The notes under the pieces were generated by a model that was given only the letters and a program-made list of their open reading frames with translations, did not search any database and was not told the origin of the DNA. This document shows positions 14,759-22,237 of a DNA stretch of 23,083 nt, piece after piece (positions within the stretch are counted from its first letter, which is position 1; every line of letters begins with the position of its first letter). Source of the stretch: JAHFUI01 sp041485905. Lineage in GTDB: Bacteria; Acidobacteriota; Vicinamibacteria; Vicinamibacterales; CAVVIG01. The stretch spans positions 1 through 23,083 of the forward strand of contig JBGPKK010000064.1 in the NCBI GenBank assembly GCA_041485905.1, read 5' to 3'. Position numbers and translations under genes: made by a program.

Positions 14759-15645
14759 TGCTTGCGGAGGAATTCCAGAACGGCACGATTAAAGATCTCA
14801 GGCTGCTCCCAATATCCTGAGTGGCCGGCCTCCGGCACGATGACGGATTGGGAATTCCTGATTCGAGCCGTGAACATCCGCACGATCGGCGGCGGCGCGT
14901 AGAGGTCGGCATCGCCGGTGATCAACAGCGTCGGCACCTTGATTGTCTCCAGAAGCGCCAAGGTCAGCCGGTTCCGCATCGTCTGCGCGGGCGCGACGGG
15001 ACCGTCGGGCCGACTGACGTGCTCCAACTCCATCCAGCGGCGTGTGCCTTCAGGATTGGCCGCGCGGTACGACGGCCCCAACTCCCGGATTTCGGGCGGC
15101 ATCGCGTTGAACGTCGGCGGCCTGAGCCGGCGCCCCAGTTCCAGATAATCTTCGTCCTGCAGTCCGCCGATGCTGTTGGCAACCACGAGGCTTCGGAGCC
15201 GCTGCGGGAACGACAACGCGTAATCCAGCGCGACGAAGCCGCCGGCTGCCGTTCCGACCAAATGAAAGCGGTCGATGCCCAGGTGGCTCAACAACCCTTG
15301 CAGGTCGTCGGCGCCGGTGCCCGGCTGCGCACCCGCCGAATCGATGACGGAGCGGCCCCACCCGCGCCGGTCGTAGGCGATAAAGCGGTAACCGGCGGCG
15401 GTGAACGCTGGAATCTGGTGCTCCCAGACGCGGCTGCTTCCGGTCGCCGCGTGCATGAACATAACGGGCACGCCACGGCCGCCGGTGTCGGTGTACCAGA
15501 TACGCACACCGGGAAGCTCCGCCAACCCTTCGCGTGCTGGCGCCGCGGGCCGAGCCGGAGCCTGAGCTTGTGTCGACGGTCCAAGTGCAGGTCCCACGAG
15601 CACAGCCGTTATCACGACGGGCAACAGACGATAAATTCGGCGCAT
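14755..15645 (-). CDS. Secreted alpha/beta-hydrolase fold protein lacking Ser nucleophile
   Basis: This encodes 296 residues. GAGGAAAAGGAC precedes the ATG at 15645. A signal peptide (about 1-28, AQAQA) and a Pro/Ala linker precede the hydrolase domain. The order is typical: VPVMFMHAATGSSRVW (oxyanion region), YRFIAYDRRGWGRS, elbow HLVGTAAGGFVALDYALSFP, acid strand LLITGDADLYAPP, and EAGHSGYWEQPEIFN with the His. At the elbow the G-x-S-x-G is G131-T-A133-A-G, with Ala (codon GCA at 15249-15247) where Ser is expected. Either the protein is not a classical hydrolase, or it works by another mechanism, as some cofactor-free fold members do. It is divergent, with a 55-base gap, from the PQQ operon. 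Confidence 0.85.
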   Translation of the reverse strand: MRRIYRLLPVVITAVLVGPALGPSTQAQAPARPAAPAREGLAELPGVRIWYTDTGGRGVPVMFMHAATGSSRVWEHQIPAFTAAGYRFIAYDRRGWGRSVIDSAGAQPGTGADDLQGLLSHLGIDRFHLVGTAAGGFVALDYALSFPQRLRSLVVANSIGGLQDEDYLELGRRLRPPTFNAMPPEIRELGPSYRAANPEGTRRWMELEHVSRPDGPVAPAQTMRNRLTLALLETIKVPTLLITGDADLYAPPPIVRMFTARIRNSQSVIVPEAGHSGYWEQPEIFNRAVLEFLRKH

Positions 15646-15700
15646 GTCCTTTTCCTCGGGCGTAGAATCACCACCTTAACCCAGCCGAGCGGAGCGAGCG

Positions 15701-17581
15701 ATGAAAACAGGAACGCCGATCGTTCACATGGTCGTGGGTAGCGCGCTGGTCTTTGGTTTTGTCGGGGCTTCCGGCGGGCGGCTCTTGGCCCAGGATGGAG
15801 CCGCGCTCTACAAAGACACGTGCGCCTCCTGCCACGACACCGCCGTCGAGCGGGCCCCCAGTCGCGAGGCGCTGCGGACGCTGTCCCCTGAACGCGTGCT
15901 CGACGCCATGGAAGCCGGGGCGATGATTTCCATGGCCAGCCGCCTGTCGGGTGGCGGGCGCCGCGCCATCGCGGAATTCGTCACCGGAAAATCGTTCGCG
16001 AGCGAGCTGCCGACGACTCCCTCGCCGCAGGCGATGTGTGCCGCCACGGTCGGCGCCTTCACGAACCCGCTGGCCGGACCGCTCTGGAGCAGTTGGGGCG
16101 TCAACACCGCGAACACTCGCTACCAGGACGCGGCCATGGCCGGATTCACGGCCTCCCAGGTAGGGCGCCTCAAAATCAAATGGGCCTTTGGTTTTCCAGG
16201 CGACCTCGACGCAAACGCCCAGCCGACGATCGTCGGCGGCCGTGTGTTCGTCGGCAGCCAGGGCGGCAAGGTCTACTCGCTCGACGCCGCGACCGGGTGC
16301 GTCCACTGGTTCTTCCAGGCGTCCGCGGGAGTGCGAACGGCCCTTACCATCGGCCGCGTCGAGACAACGGCCGGACCCCGTTACGCCGCGTTCTTCGGCG
16401 ATCAGAGCGGCAATGCGTACGCGGTCGACGCGGGAACCGGCAGGCTGTTGTGGAAAACCAGGGTGGACAGCTTTCCGCTCGCGCGGGTCACGGGCTCTCC
16501 GACATTTCAGGGCGGGCGGCTCTACGTTCCGATTACGTCGGGCGAAGAAACCGCTGGCGCCGGTGCCGACTACCAGTGCTGCCGTTTCCGGGGCAGCGTG
16601 GCCGCCCTTGATGCCGCCACCGGAAAACAGATCTGGAAGACCTACACCATCTTCGAGGAGGCGCAGCCGACGAAGAAGAACAGCGCAGGCACTCAGCTCT
16701 GGGGTCCCTCAGGTGTGGGCGTCTGGAGCAGTCCGGCGATCGACGTCAGGCGCAACGCGCTCTACGTCACGACGGGAGACAACTACAGCGATCCGCCCTC
16801 CAACATGAGCGACGCGTTCCTTGCGATGGACCTCGAGACCGGCAAGCTTCTCTGGTCCCGACAGATGACATCGCTGGACGCGTGGAACACGGCGTGCCGC
16901 CTGCCGGACAAGGCGAACTGCCCCGAGTCCAACGGTCCCGATTTCGATTTCGCGTCTCCGCCGATCCTTGTGACGCTCGCGAACGGCCGGCGCGCGCTTG
17001 TCGCGGGTCAGAAATCCGGCGTCGTCCACGCGGTCGATCCCGATCGCGAGGGCGCAATCCTGTGGCAGGTGCGCATCGGGACCGGGGGCACGCTGGGCGG
17101 CGTTCAGTGGGGCTCGGCTGCGGATCAGTCCAATGTCTACGCCGCGCTTTCGGACATCGTCCGGATCGGCATCCCGAACAGCCTCGGCAGCAACGCGGAT
17201 CCCGAACGGGGCGGCGGCCTGTTCGCGCTTCGCCTCGAGAACGGCGAACGGGTGTGGCACACGCCCCCGCCCGCGTGCGGCGACAGAAAACGCTGCAGCC
17301 CCGCGCAATCGGCGGCGGTGAGCGCCATCCCGGGCGCGGTCTTCTCAGGATCGGTCGACGGGCACTTGCGTGCCTATTCCTCCACCGATGGGGCGATTCT
17401 GTGGGACTTCGACACGATCGCGCCTTACAAGACCGTCAACGGCGTGCCGGCCCGAGGCGGGTCGCTGGACGGGGCCGGCCCCGCGATCGCCGGCGGGATG
17501 CTCTTTGTCAATTCCGGATATGCGCGCGCGGGAGGAATGCCGGGCAACGTCCTGCTGGCGTTCTCGGTTGACGGCAAGTAG
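15701..17581 (+). CDS. Cytochrome c-PQQ propeller protein, polyvinyl-alcohol-dehydrogenase-like
   Basis: This encodes 626 residues. GGAGCGAG precedes the ATG. A signal peptide (1-30, LLAQ) is followed by a small c-type haem domain with CASCH at 41-45 and Met75 or Met78 as likely sixth ligand. A PQQ-type beta-propeller follows from about 128: WSSWGVNTANTRYQ, VFVGSQGGKVYSLDAATG, AYAVDAGTGRLLWKT, a vicinal Cys pair in YQCCRFRGS (C293-C294), YVTTGDNYSDPP and LRAYSSTDGAILWDFDT. The order haem-then-propeller and the CCxFRGS block match polyvinyl alcohol dehydrogenase (EC 1.1.2.6) rather than methanol dehydrogenase or type II alcohol dehydrogenases, where the haem domain is C-terminal. The real substrate may be another secondary alcohol. 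It is first gene of an operon with xoxF, 61 bases upstream of it. Confidence 0.85.
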   Translation: MKTGTPIVHMVVGSALVFGFVGASGGRLLAQDGAALYKDTCASCHDTAVERAPSREALRTLSPERVLDAMEAGAMISMASRLSGGGRRAIAEFVTGKSFASELPTTPSPQAMCAATVGAFTNPLAGPLWSSWGVNTANTRYQDAAMAGFTASQVGRLKIKWAFGFPGDLDANAQPTIVGGRVFVGSQGGKVYSLDAATGCVHWFFQASAGVRTALTIGRVETTAGPRYAAFFGDQSGNAYAVDAGTGRLLWKTRVDSFPLARVTGSPTFQGGRLYVPITSGEETAGAGADYQCCRFRGSVAALDAATGKQIWKTYTIFEEAQPTKKNSAGTQLWGPSGVGVWSSPAIDVRRNALYVTTGDNYSDPPSNMSDAFLAMDLETGKLLWSRQMTSLDAWNTACRLPDKANCPESNGPDFDFASPPILVTLANGRRALVAGQKSGVVHAVDPDREGAILWQVRIGTGGTLGGVQWGSAADQSNVYAALSDIVRIGIPNSLGSNADPERGGGLFALRLENGERVWHTPPPACGDRKRCSPAQSAAVSAIPGAVFSGSVDGHLRAYSSTDGAILWDFDTIAPYKTVNGVPARGGSLDGAGPAIAGGMLFVNSGYARAGGMPGNVLLAFSVDGK

Positions 17582-17642
17582 ACTGCAGCCGTTCCCAAGA
17601 CCCATTTCTGATGGTCGGTTGACACGAAATAAGGAGGCTGGC

Positions 17643-19430
17643 ATGAGGCGCAGTATTTGGGGAATCGTCGTCGTCGCCCTGTCGTTGCCGTTGGCCGTGG
17701 TGGCTAATCAAGACCTGCTGACACGGCAAGCCGATGACAACCAGTGGGTGTTGCCAAGCAAGAACTACTCGGCCACGCGGTACAGCTCGCTCGCTCAGAT
17801 CACGGTCGCCAACGTGAAGGGCCTGCATCAGGCCTGGTCGTTCTCCACAGGCGCACTGCGAGGTCACGAAGGGCAGCCGCTTGTCGTCGGTTCCACCATG
17901 TTCGTCCATAGCGCGTACCCCAATCACGTGTACGCACTCGACCTGACCAAGGAAGGCGCGCCCATCAAGTGGCAGTACACGCCGACCCAGGACGCCCGTG
18001 CCGTTCCCGTCGCCTGCTGCGACCTGGTTCACCGCGGCGTGAACTTCGCACAAGGCAAGATCCTGATGAGTACGCTCGACGGCCAGGTGATCGGGCTCGA
18101 CGCCGCCACGGGCAAGGAGATCTGGAAGGCGAAGAACGCCGACCCGACCAAGGGCGAGACGATGACCGGCGCCGGCCTCGTCGTCAAGGACAAGTTCATC
18201 GTCGGCGTCTCCGGCGGTGAGTTCGGCATCCGCGGCTTCGTGTCGGCGTACAACATCGATACCGGCAAGCAGGTCTGGAAGGCCTACAGCATGGGGCCGG
18301 ACGCCGACATCAAGCTGGCGCCCGACTTCAACGCCGCCAATCCTCATTTCGGCCAGGCCGGCGAGGGAACCAAATCGTGGCCCGGCGATCAGTGGAAAAA
18401 CGGCGGCGGCAGCACGTGGGGGTGGTACGCGTACGATCCTCAGCTGAATCTCATCTATCACGGCACCGGCAATCCCGGCACCTGGAATCCCACGCCGCGC
18501 AAAGGCGACAACAAATGGTCGATGACGATTTTTGCGCGTGACGCGGATACCGGAGCGGCGAAGTGGGCCTACCAGATGACGCCGTGGGATTCGTGGGACT
18601 ACGACGGCATCAACGAGATGGTGCTGGTGGACCTCACGATCGGCGGCAAGATGATCAAGGCGCTCGTGCACTTCGACCGGAACGGCTTCGCCTACGTGCT
18701 GGACCGGACCAACGGCACGTTGATCTCGGCCAACAAGTTCATGGCCGCCGCCAACTGGGCCACGAGCATCGATCTCAAAACGGGCAGGCCCGTGGAGGAT
18801 CCGACCAAACGCACCAAGCAGGGAGTGGACACGAAGAACATCTGTCCCGCCGCCATGGGTGGCAAGAATCAGCAGCCTTCGGCGTTTTCGCCGCGCACCG
18901 GCCTGTTCTATCTCGGCACCAACAACATCTGCATGAACTACGAGGGTGTCGACGTCAAGTACATCGCGGGTGCGCCATACGTCGGCGCCAACGTCCTCAT
19001 GTTCCCTGGCCCGGGCGGCAATCTTGGCGAGTTCATGGCCTGGGATCCGACGACCGGGAAGAAAGTCTGGGGCATCAAGGAAGCGTTCCCGGCCTGGAGC
19101 GGCGCGGTCGTCACCGCGAGCGACCTGGTGTTCTACGGCACGATGGATGGATGGTTCAAGGCCGTGAATGCCAAGACGGGCGCCCTCCTCTGGAAGAACA
19201 AGCTCGCTTCGGGCACGATCGGTAACCCGATCACCTACATGGGACCAGATAAAAAGCAGTACGTCGCCATTTACTCCGGCGTCGGCGGCTGGTTCGGCCT
19301 CCCGATTGCGGGCAACCTCTCGCGCCAGGATCCGACGGCAGCCCTCGGTGCGGTTGGCGTCGCGTACGGGGCCGGGCTCGACAAAGCGACCTCGGTGGGC
19401 GGCACGCTGCACGTCTACGCGCTCGACTAG
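17643..19430 (+). CDS. xoxF: XoxF-type lanthanide-dependent PQQ alcohol dehydrogenase
   Basis: This encodes 595 residues, the usual size. AAGGAGG lies before the ATG at 17643. A signal peptide (about 1-21) directs it to the periplasm. The PQQ-site vicinal disulfide is C125-C126 in VACCDLVHRG. Metal-site residues by spacing are E193 (GGEFGIRG), N277 (GTGNPGTW), D319 and D321 in WDYDG. The second Asp of the D-x-D pair replaces the Ala of calcium MxaF enzymes and marks lanthanide-dependent XoxF proteins. The W-rich propeller blades (LDAATGKEIWKA, FKAVNAKTGALLWK) are evident. It should oxidise methanol or another primary alcohol and reduce the cytochrome domain encoded 10 bases downstream. The XoxF clade cannot be fixed by eye. 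No mxa or PQQ biosynthesis genes are in the window. Confidence 0.92.
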   Translation: MRRSIWGIVVVALSLPLAVVANQDLLTRQADDNQWVLPSKNYSATRYSSLAQITVANVKGLHQAWSFSTGALRGHEGQPLVVGSTMFVHSAYPNHVYALDLTKEGAPIKWQYTPTQDARAVPVACCDLVHRGVNFAQGKILMSTLDGQVIGLDAATGKEIWKAKNADPTKGETMTGAGLVVKDKFIVGVSGGEFGIRGFVSAYNIDTGKQVWKAYSMGPDADIKLAPDFNAANPHFGQAGEGTKSWPGDQWKNGGGSTWGWYAYDPQLNLIYHGTGNPGTWNPTPRKGDNKWSMTIFARDADTGAAKWAYQMTPWDSWDYDGINEMVLVDLTIGGKMIKALVHFDRNGFAYVLDRTNGTLISANKFMAAANWATSIDLKTGRPVEDPTKRTKQGVDTKNICPAAMGGKNQQPSAFSPRTGLFYLGTNNICMNYEGVDVKYIAGAPYVGANVLMFPGPGGNLGEFMAWDPTTGKKVWGIKEAFPAWSGAVVTASDLVFYGTMDGWFKAVNAKTGALLWKNKLASGTIGNPITYMGPDKKQYVAIYSGVGGWFGLPIAGNLSRQDPTAALGAVGVAYGAGLDKATSVGGTLHVYALD

Positions 19431-19440
19431 GGAGAATTCG

Positions 19441-20589
19441 GTGAAGCGAAATCTCGCGATGTTCGGAGCGGTGGCCTTGTTCTGCGCCATGGCGGTCGGG
19501 TCCGTGGTCGCAGACTCGCCGCCGCTTCGCGTTTGCGGCGATCCCGACAATCTGCCGTTTTCCAACGAGAAGCTCGAGGGGTTCGAGAACAAGATCGCCG
19601 CGTTGGTCGCCGCCGAGCTCCAGACGACGGCGACGTATTTCTGGTGGCCGCACCAGCGTGGACTTGTCCGGAACACCTTCGACGCGGAGAAGTGCGACGT
19701 CGTCATTGGAATCCCCAAAGGCTACGACCTCGTGCTGTGGACCAAGCCGTACTACCGCACCGCTTACGTCCTCGCTTACCGCAAGGACAAGGGCTACCAC
19801 ATCACGTCGCTCGACGCGCCCGAGTTGAAGCGTCTGCGCATCGGCCTCTACTCCAACACACCGCCGCAGGAAGCGTTGGCGCGGCGCGGCATCATCGAAA
19901 ACGTCACGACGACGTACTCGCTCTTCTTCGATCTGCAGGGGGACGCCGAGGAGCGCCCGGCGAAGCTCCTCAGGGATCTCGTCGCGGGCGTCGTCGACGT
20001 CGCCACTCCGTGGGGTCCTCTGGCCGGTTACTACGCGAAGAAGCTGAATGCGCCGATCGAGTTGGTCCCACTGGAGAGCGAGCCCGATGTACCGCTTTCG
20101 TTCGACATCTCCATGGGTGTGAAGAAGGGCGATCAGGTTCTGAAGGCAAAGCTTGAACAAGTGATCGACCGTCGTCAGACCGACATCCGGACGATTCTCG
20201 CGGAGTACGGGGTGCCGCTGATGCCGGCCCACCAGGCGGCGGCCGGTGGCGGCGGCGCTCAGACCGCTGCCGCTGCATCCGGGTCAAAGAAGTTGAATCC
20301 CTTTACCGGCAATCCGGAGGCGATCGCTGCCGGGAAGACTCTCTTCGTCCAGAATAATTGCCAGGGCTGCCATGGCGGCGGCGGTGGTGGCGGAATGGGA
20401 CCGTCGGTGATCGACGACGACTGGAAATTTGGCAGCAACGACGACATCATCTTCAAGTTGATCACGGGCGAAATCGCTGACGCGACGATGCCGAAGGTCT
20501 ACGGCACGCTCGACAAAGACGAAGTCTGGAAGATGATCGCCTTCATCCGGTCGGTCTACGTCGGCGACCCCGCCAAAATCGACTGGTGA
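19441..20589 (+). CDS. XoxJ-like binding protein fused to XoxG-like cytochrome c
   Basis: This encodes 382 residues. It starts at GTG 19441, with GGAGAATTCG just upstream. A signal peptide (about 1-24) is followed by a periplasmic binding-protein domain (about 26-265): LRVCGDPDNLPFSNEKLEGFENKI, FFDLQGDAEE, VDVATPWGPLAGYYA. This is the pattern of quinoprotein-dehydrogenase-associated binding proteins (MxaJ/XoxJ). An Ala/Gly linker (about 266-282) leads to a mono-haem cytochrome c domain with CQGCH at 307-311, seven consecutive Gly at 312-318, IDDDWKFG and Met350 (ATMPKVYG) as likely ligand. XoxG is the electron acceptor of XoxF and XoxJ is thought to assist its activation; here both are one chain. 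I recall XoxJ/XoxG fusions from other xox operons, so the arrangement is uncommon but not unprecedented. Confidence 0.9.
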   Translation: MKRNLAMFGAVALFCAMAVGSVVADSPPLRVCGDPDNLPFSNEKLEGFENKIAALVAAELQTTATYFWWPHQRGLVRNTFDAEKCDVVIGIPKGYDLVLWTKPYYRTAYVLAYRKDKGYHITSLDAPELKRLRIGLYSNTPPQEALARRGIIENVTTTYSLFFDLQGDAEERPAKLLRDLVAGVVDVATPWGPLAGYYAKKLNAPIELVPLESEPDVPLSFDISMGVKKGDQVLKAKLEQVIDRRQTDIRTILAEYGVPLMPAHQAAAGGGGAQTAAAASGSKKLNPFTGNPEAIAAGKTLFVQNNCQGCHGGGGGGGMGPSVIDDDWKFGSNDDIIFKLITGEIADATMPKVYGTLDKDEVWKMIAFIRSVYVGDPAKIDW

Positions 20590-20719
20590 ACGTCCAGCGA
20601 ATCGCCGAAATCATCGATTAGGTCATCATCTAGCCACCTCGTCAGACTGCACGAATCGCAGCCCCCACCGACGTAAATGTCGACGACATCGCGAACACTC
20701 CGGATCCGCAAGTAAACCC

Positions 20720-20749
20720 TTGCAAACACGTCAGTTTTGACCCGATAAT
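20720..20749 (+). promoter_or_regulatory. Sigma-70-type promoter of the four-gene cassette
   Basis: TTGCAA (20720-20725) and GATAAT (20744-20749) are spaced by 18 bases. Initiation would fall near 20756, giving a leader of only about 6 bases before the ATG at 20762, which agrees with the absence of a ribosome site. Confidence 0.55.
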
Positions 20750-20762
20750 TACCGGGTCAAAA
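20735..20762. promoter_or_regulatory. Near-perfect 28-bp palindrome, probable operator
   Basis: TTTTGACCCG (20735-20744) and CGGGTCAAAA (20753-20762) are perfect 10-base arms. The centre ATAATTAC continues the symmetry except for one A/C mismatch. The site covers the -10 element and ends on the first base of the start codon of the ribbon-helix-helix-like gene. A repressor bound here would block its own promoter. Confidence 0.7.
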
Positions 20763-20983
20763 TGTCGAGGCCGCCAAATCCGTCTCGCGGTGAACGGTTC
20801 GAGGTAACGCTGTCGGCTCAATCGATCGTCCTGCTACGGCAGCTCGCTAAGCGCGGGCTGTACGGACGATCGCCCGCCGAAGTTGGAGGCAGGTTCATCG
20901 AACAAGCCTTACAGCAATTTGTTCAAACGCCCCGGCTGTCGGCATCTTTTGGGCGCTCGTCGTCACGCAAGTCGAATGGCTAG
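20762..20983 (+). CDS. Small ribbon-helix-helix-like protein, probable autoregulator
   Basis: This encodes 73 residues. The ATG at 20762 touches the palindrome and has no Shine-Dalgarno sequence, consistent with a near-leaderless mRNA. Residues 11-18 (RFEVTLSA) can form the DNA-contacting strand, followed by two helices (about 20-31 and 37-54, SPAEVGGRFIEQALQQFV) with GLYG between. That is the layout of ribbon-helix-helix proteins such as CopG/ParD-like antitoxins. The Ser/Arg-rich tail (60-73) is probably disordered. The reading frame overlaps the next gene by 8 bases (ATGGCTAG), suggesting translational coupling. I infer a repressor or antitoxin for the cassette. Confidence 0.65.
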   Translation: MSRPPNPSRGERFEVTLSAQSIVLLRQLAKRGLYGRSPAEVGGRFIEQALQQFVQTPRLSASFGRSSSRKSNG

Positions 20984-21710
20984 GCCGCGCGCGCACCTGA
21001 CACACGCCCCTATCGCGGAAGCGGTGCTTGATTTGCGGGTGCTGCGTCACGAAGGAATCGACGCGAATCAATTCAGCGGCCTGGCCGCAACGCTTGGTCC
21101 AGAGTACGGTCAGTCCGCGCCGATGCACTCCATCGAAGCACGATTTGGCATCGAAAAAGGCCGGCCGGTAGGCCCGACGCAGGTCCAAGAAGCCGTGGGG
21201 TGGGTCTACCAGACCGACGGCGCAATCGTCCAATTCAGAGTCGACGGGTTTACGTTCAGCAAGCTTGAGCCCTATACGAGCTGGGAGAGAGTATTCGGAG
21301 AGGCCGACCGTCTATGGCGGATCTACGTCCAAATAGCACGGCCCCTCGAGATCTCGCGTGTTGCGGTGAGGTATATTAATCGTTTGCGGTTGCCAGGGCC
21401 CGCCGAGCTGCGCCAGTACCTCGAGGCGCCGCCCGTGTTGCCTCCGCCGATTCCACAGGCAGTCCGGGAGTTCCTCACTCGCGTCGTAGTGGACGATGGC
21501 AACGATGCGTCGGCGATTCTCATTCAGGCCTTGGAGGCCTCGCTCGATCCAGCGACCGTTCCGCTGCTTCTCGATATCGACGCCTTTCGAGAAGTGTCAC
21601 TGCCGCCCGACGATCCTTCGGTCGCTGGAATTTTCGAACAATTGCGTCGGCTGAAGAACGACATCTTTTTTGCGAGCATTACCGAGAGAACAGTGGAGAT
21701 GTACGAATGA
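20976..21710 (+). CDS. TIGR04255 family protein
   Basis: This encodes 244 residues. I place the start at ATG 20976, which overlaps the previous stop and gives the family opening: LTHAPIAEAVLDLRV (residues 8-22). The longer frame from 20883 reads through the upstream gene. Other family-like blocks are WVYQTDGAIVQFRVDGFTFSKLEPY, ISRVAVRYINRLRLP and the C-terminal LRRLKNDIFFASITERTVEMY. TIGR04255 proteins are known as sporadically distributed, about 250 residues, with no established function. No transmembrane segment or signal peptide is seen, so it is cytoplasmic. It overlaps the next gene by ATGA (21707-21710), a classic coupling arrangement. The patchy distribution of the family suggests an accessory, possibly defence or toxin-antitoxin, role. 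Confidence 0.8.
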   Translation: MARPRAHLTHAPIAEAVLDLRVLRHEGIDANQFSGLAATLGPEYGQSAPMHSIEARFGIEKGRPVGPTQVQEAVGWVYQTDGAIVQFRVDGFTFSKLEPYTSWERVFGEADRLWRIYVQIARPLEISRVAVRYINRLRLPGPAELRQYLEAPPVLPPPIPQAVREFLTRVVVDDGNDASAILIQALEASLDPATVPLLLDIDAFREVSLPPDDPSVAGIFEQLRRLKNDIFFASITERTVEMYE

Positions 21711-22237
21711 CAACTGCTGTAGCGGTGCTGGGCCGACGTTCGGGCCTGATTACCCCGACGCGATCGACTGCTCGGAGTGAATCTGCAACACGGTTGACCG
21801 ACATCCGCGAGCAGATTCGTCGTCATTTGCTGGACAGCTACACCGTTCGCCGTGCGGCTGAAGGCGCATTGACCGAGTTGGACGAAGTACGCGCCGAGGC
21901 TGGATTCGAAGGGTGGAACGGGTACGGCGCGAAGCCGATGCATCCTGATGCGTACCAGAACGCCAAGCTATTTCTGGAAGCAATGCCGACGACCGCTCCA
22001 TCGCCAGAGGTCAGCGCTGATCCGGATGGCGATGTCGCGCTTGATTGGGTTTTCGGCGAGCGTAAGGCGCTAAGCGTTAGTATTGGGGCCGCCGGTCGAT
22101 GCACATTTGCATGGATGCGGGGCCTACGCACGTACCGCGGTACAGATTGGCTCGACGATGCTGGCATTCCTGCGCCTATTGCTAGCGCGTTGTGGCAACT
22201 GGCTCGCGAGACGGCTCAAGTCCGTCAGGCCCGGTAA
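21707..22237 (+). CDS. Unknown protein with GWNGYGA motif, TIGR04255 partner
   Basis: This encodes 176 residues; the ATG overlaps the previous TGA and GGAG lies 8 bases upstream. Residues about 25-66 look helical (TRLTDIREQIRRHLLDSY). FEGWNGYGAKPMHPDAYQNA follows, then FLEAMPTTAPSPEVSADPDG and VALDWVFGERKALSVSIGAAGRCTFAW. The pattern of a GW-[D/N]-GYGA motif followed by proline-rich turn and a DG-x-x-x-x-x-W strand is one I recall from uncharacterised bacterial proteins, frequently beside TIGR04255 genes. No catalytic motif is seen. The start of the next gene lies inside this one. No function is assigned. Confidence 0.75.
   Translation: MTTAVAVLGRRSGLITPTRSTARSESATRLTDIREQIRRHLLDSYTVRRAAEGALTELDEVRAEAGFEGWNGYGAKPMHPDAYQNAKLFLEAMPTTAPSPEVSADPDGDVALDWVFGERKALSVSIGAAGRCTFAWMRGLRTYRGTDWLDDAGIPAPIASALWQLARETAQVRQAR

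Noticed and set aside
17643..19430. Calcium-type methanol dehydrogenase MxaF
   Set aside because: WDYDG has the extra Asp and no mxaI or other mxa genes are present, so XoxF is favoured.
17508..19718. Long minus-strand open frame (736 codons) opposite xoxF
   Set aside because: It is fully antisense to a gene with clear family motifs, and its translation is a His/Arg/Val-rich composition typical of a GC-rich shadow frame.
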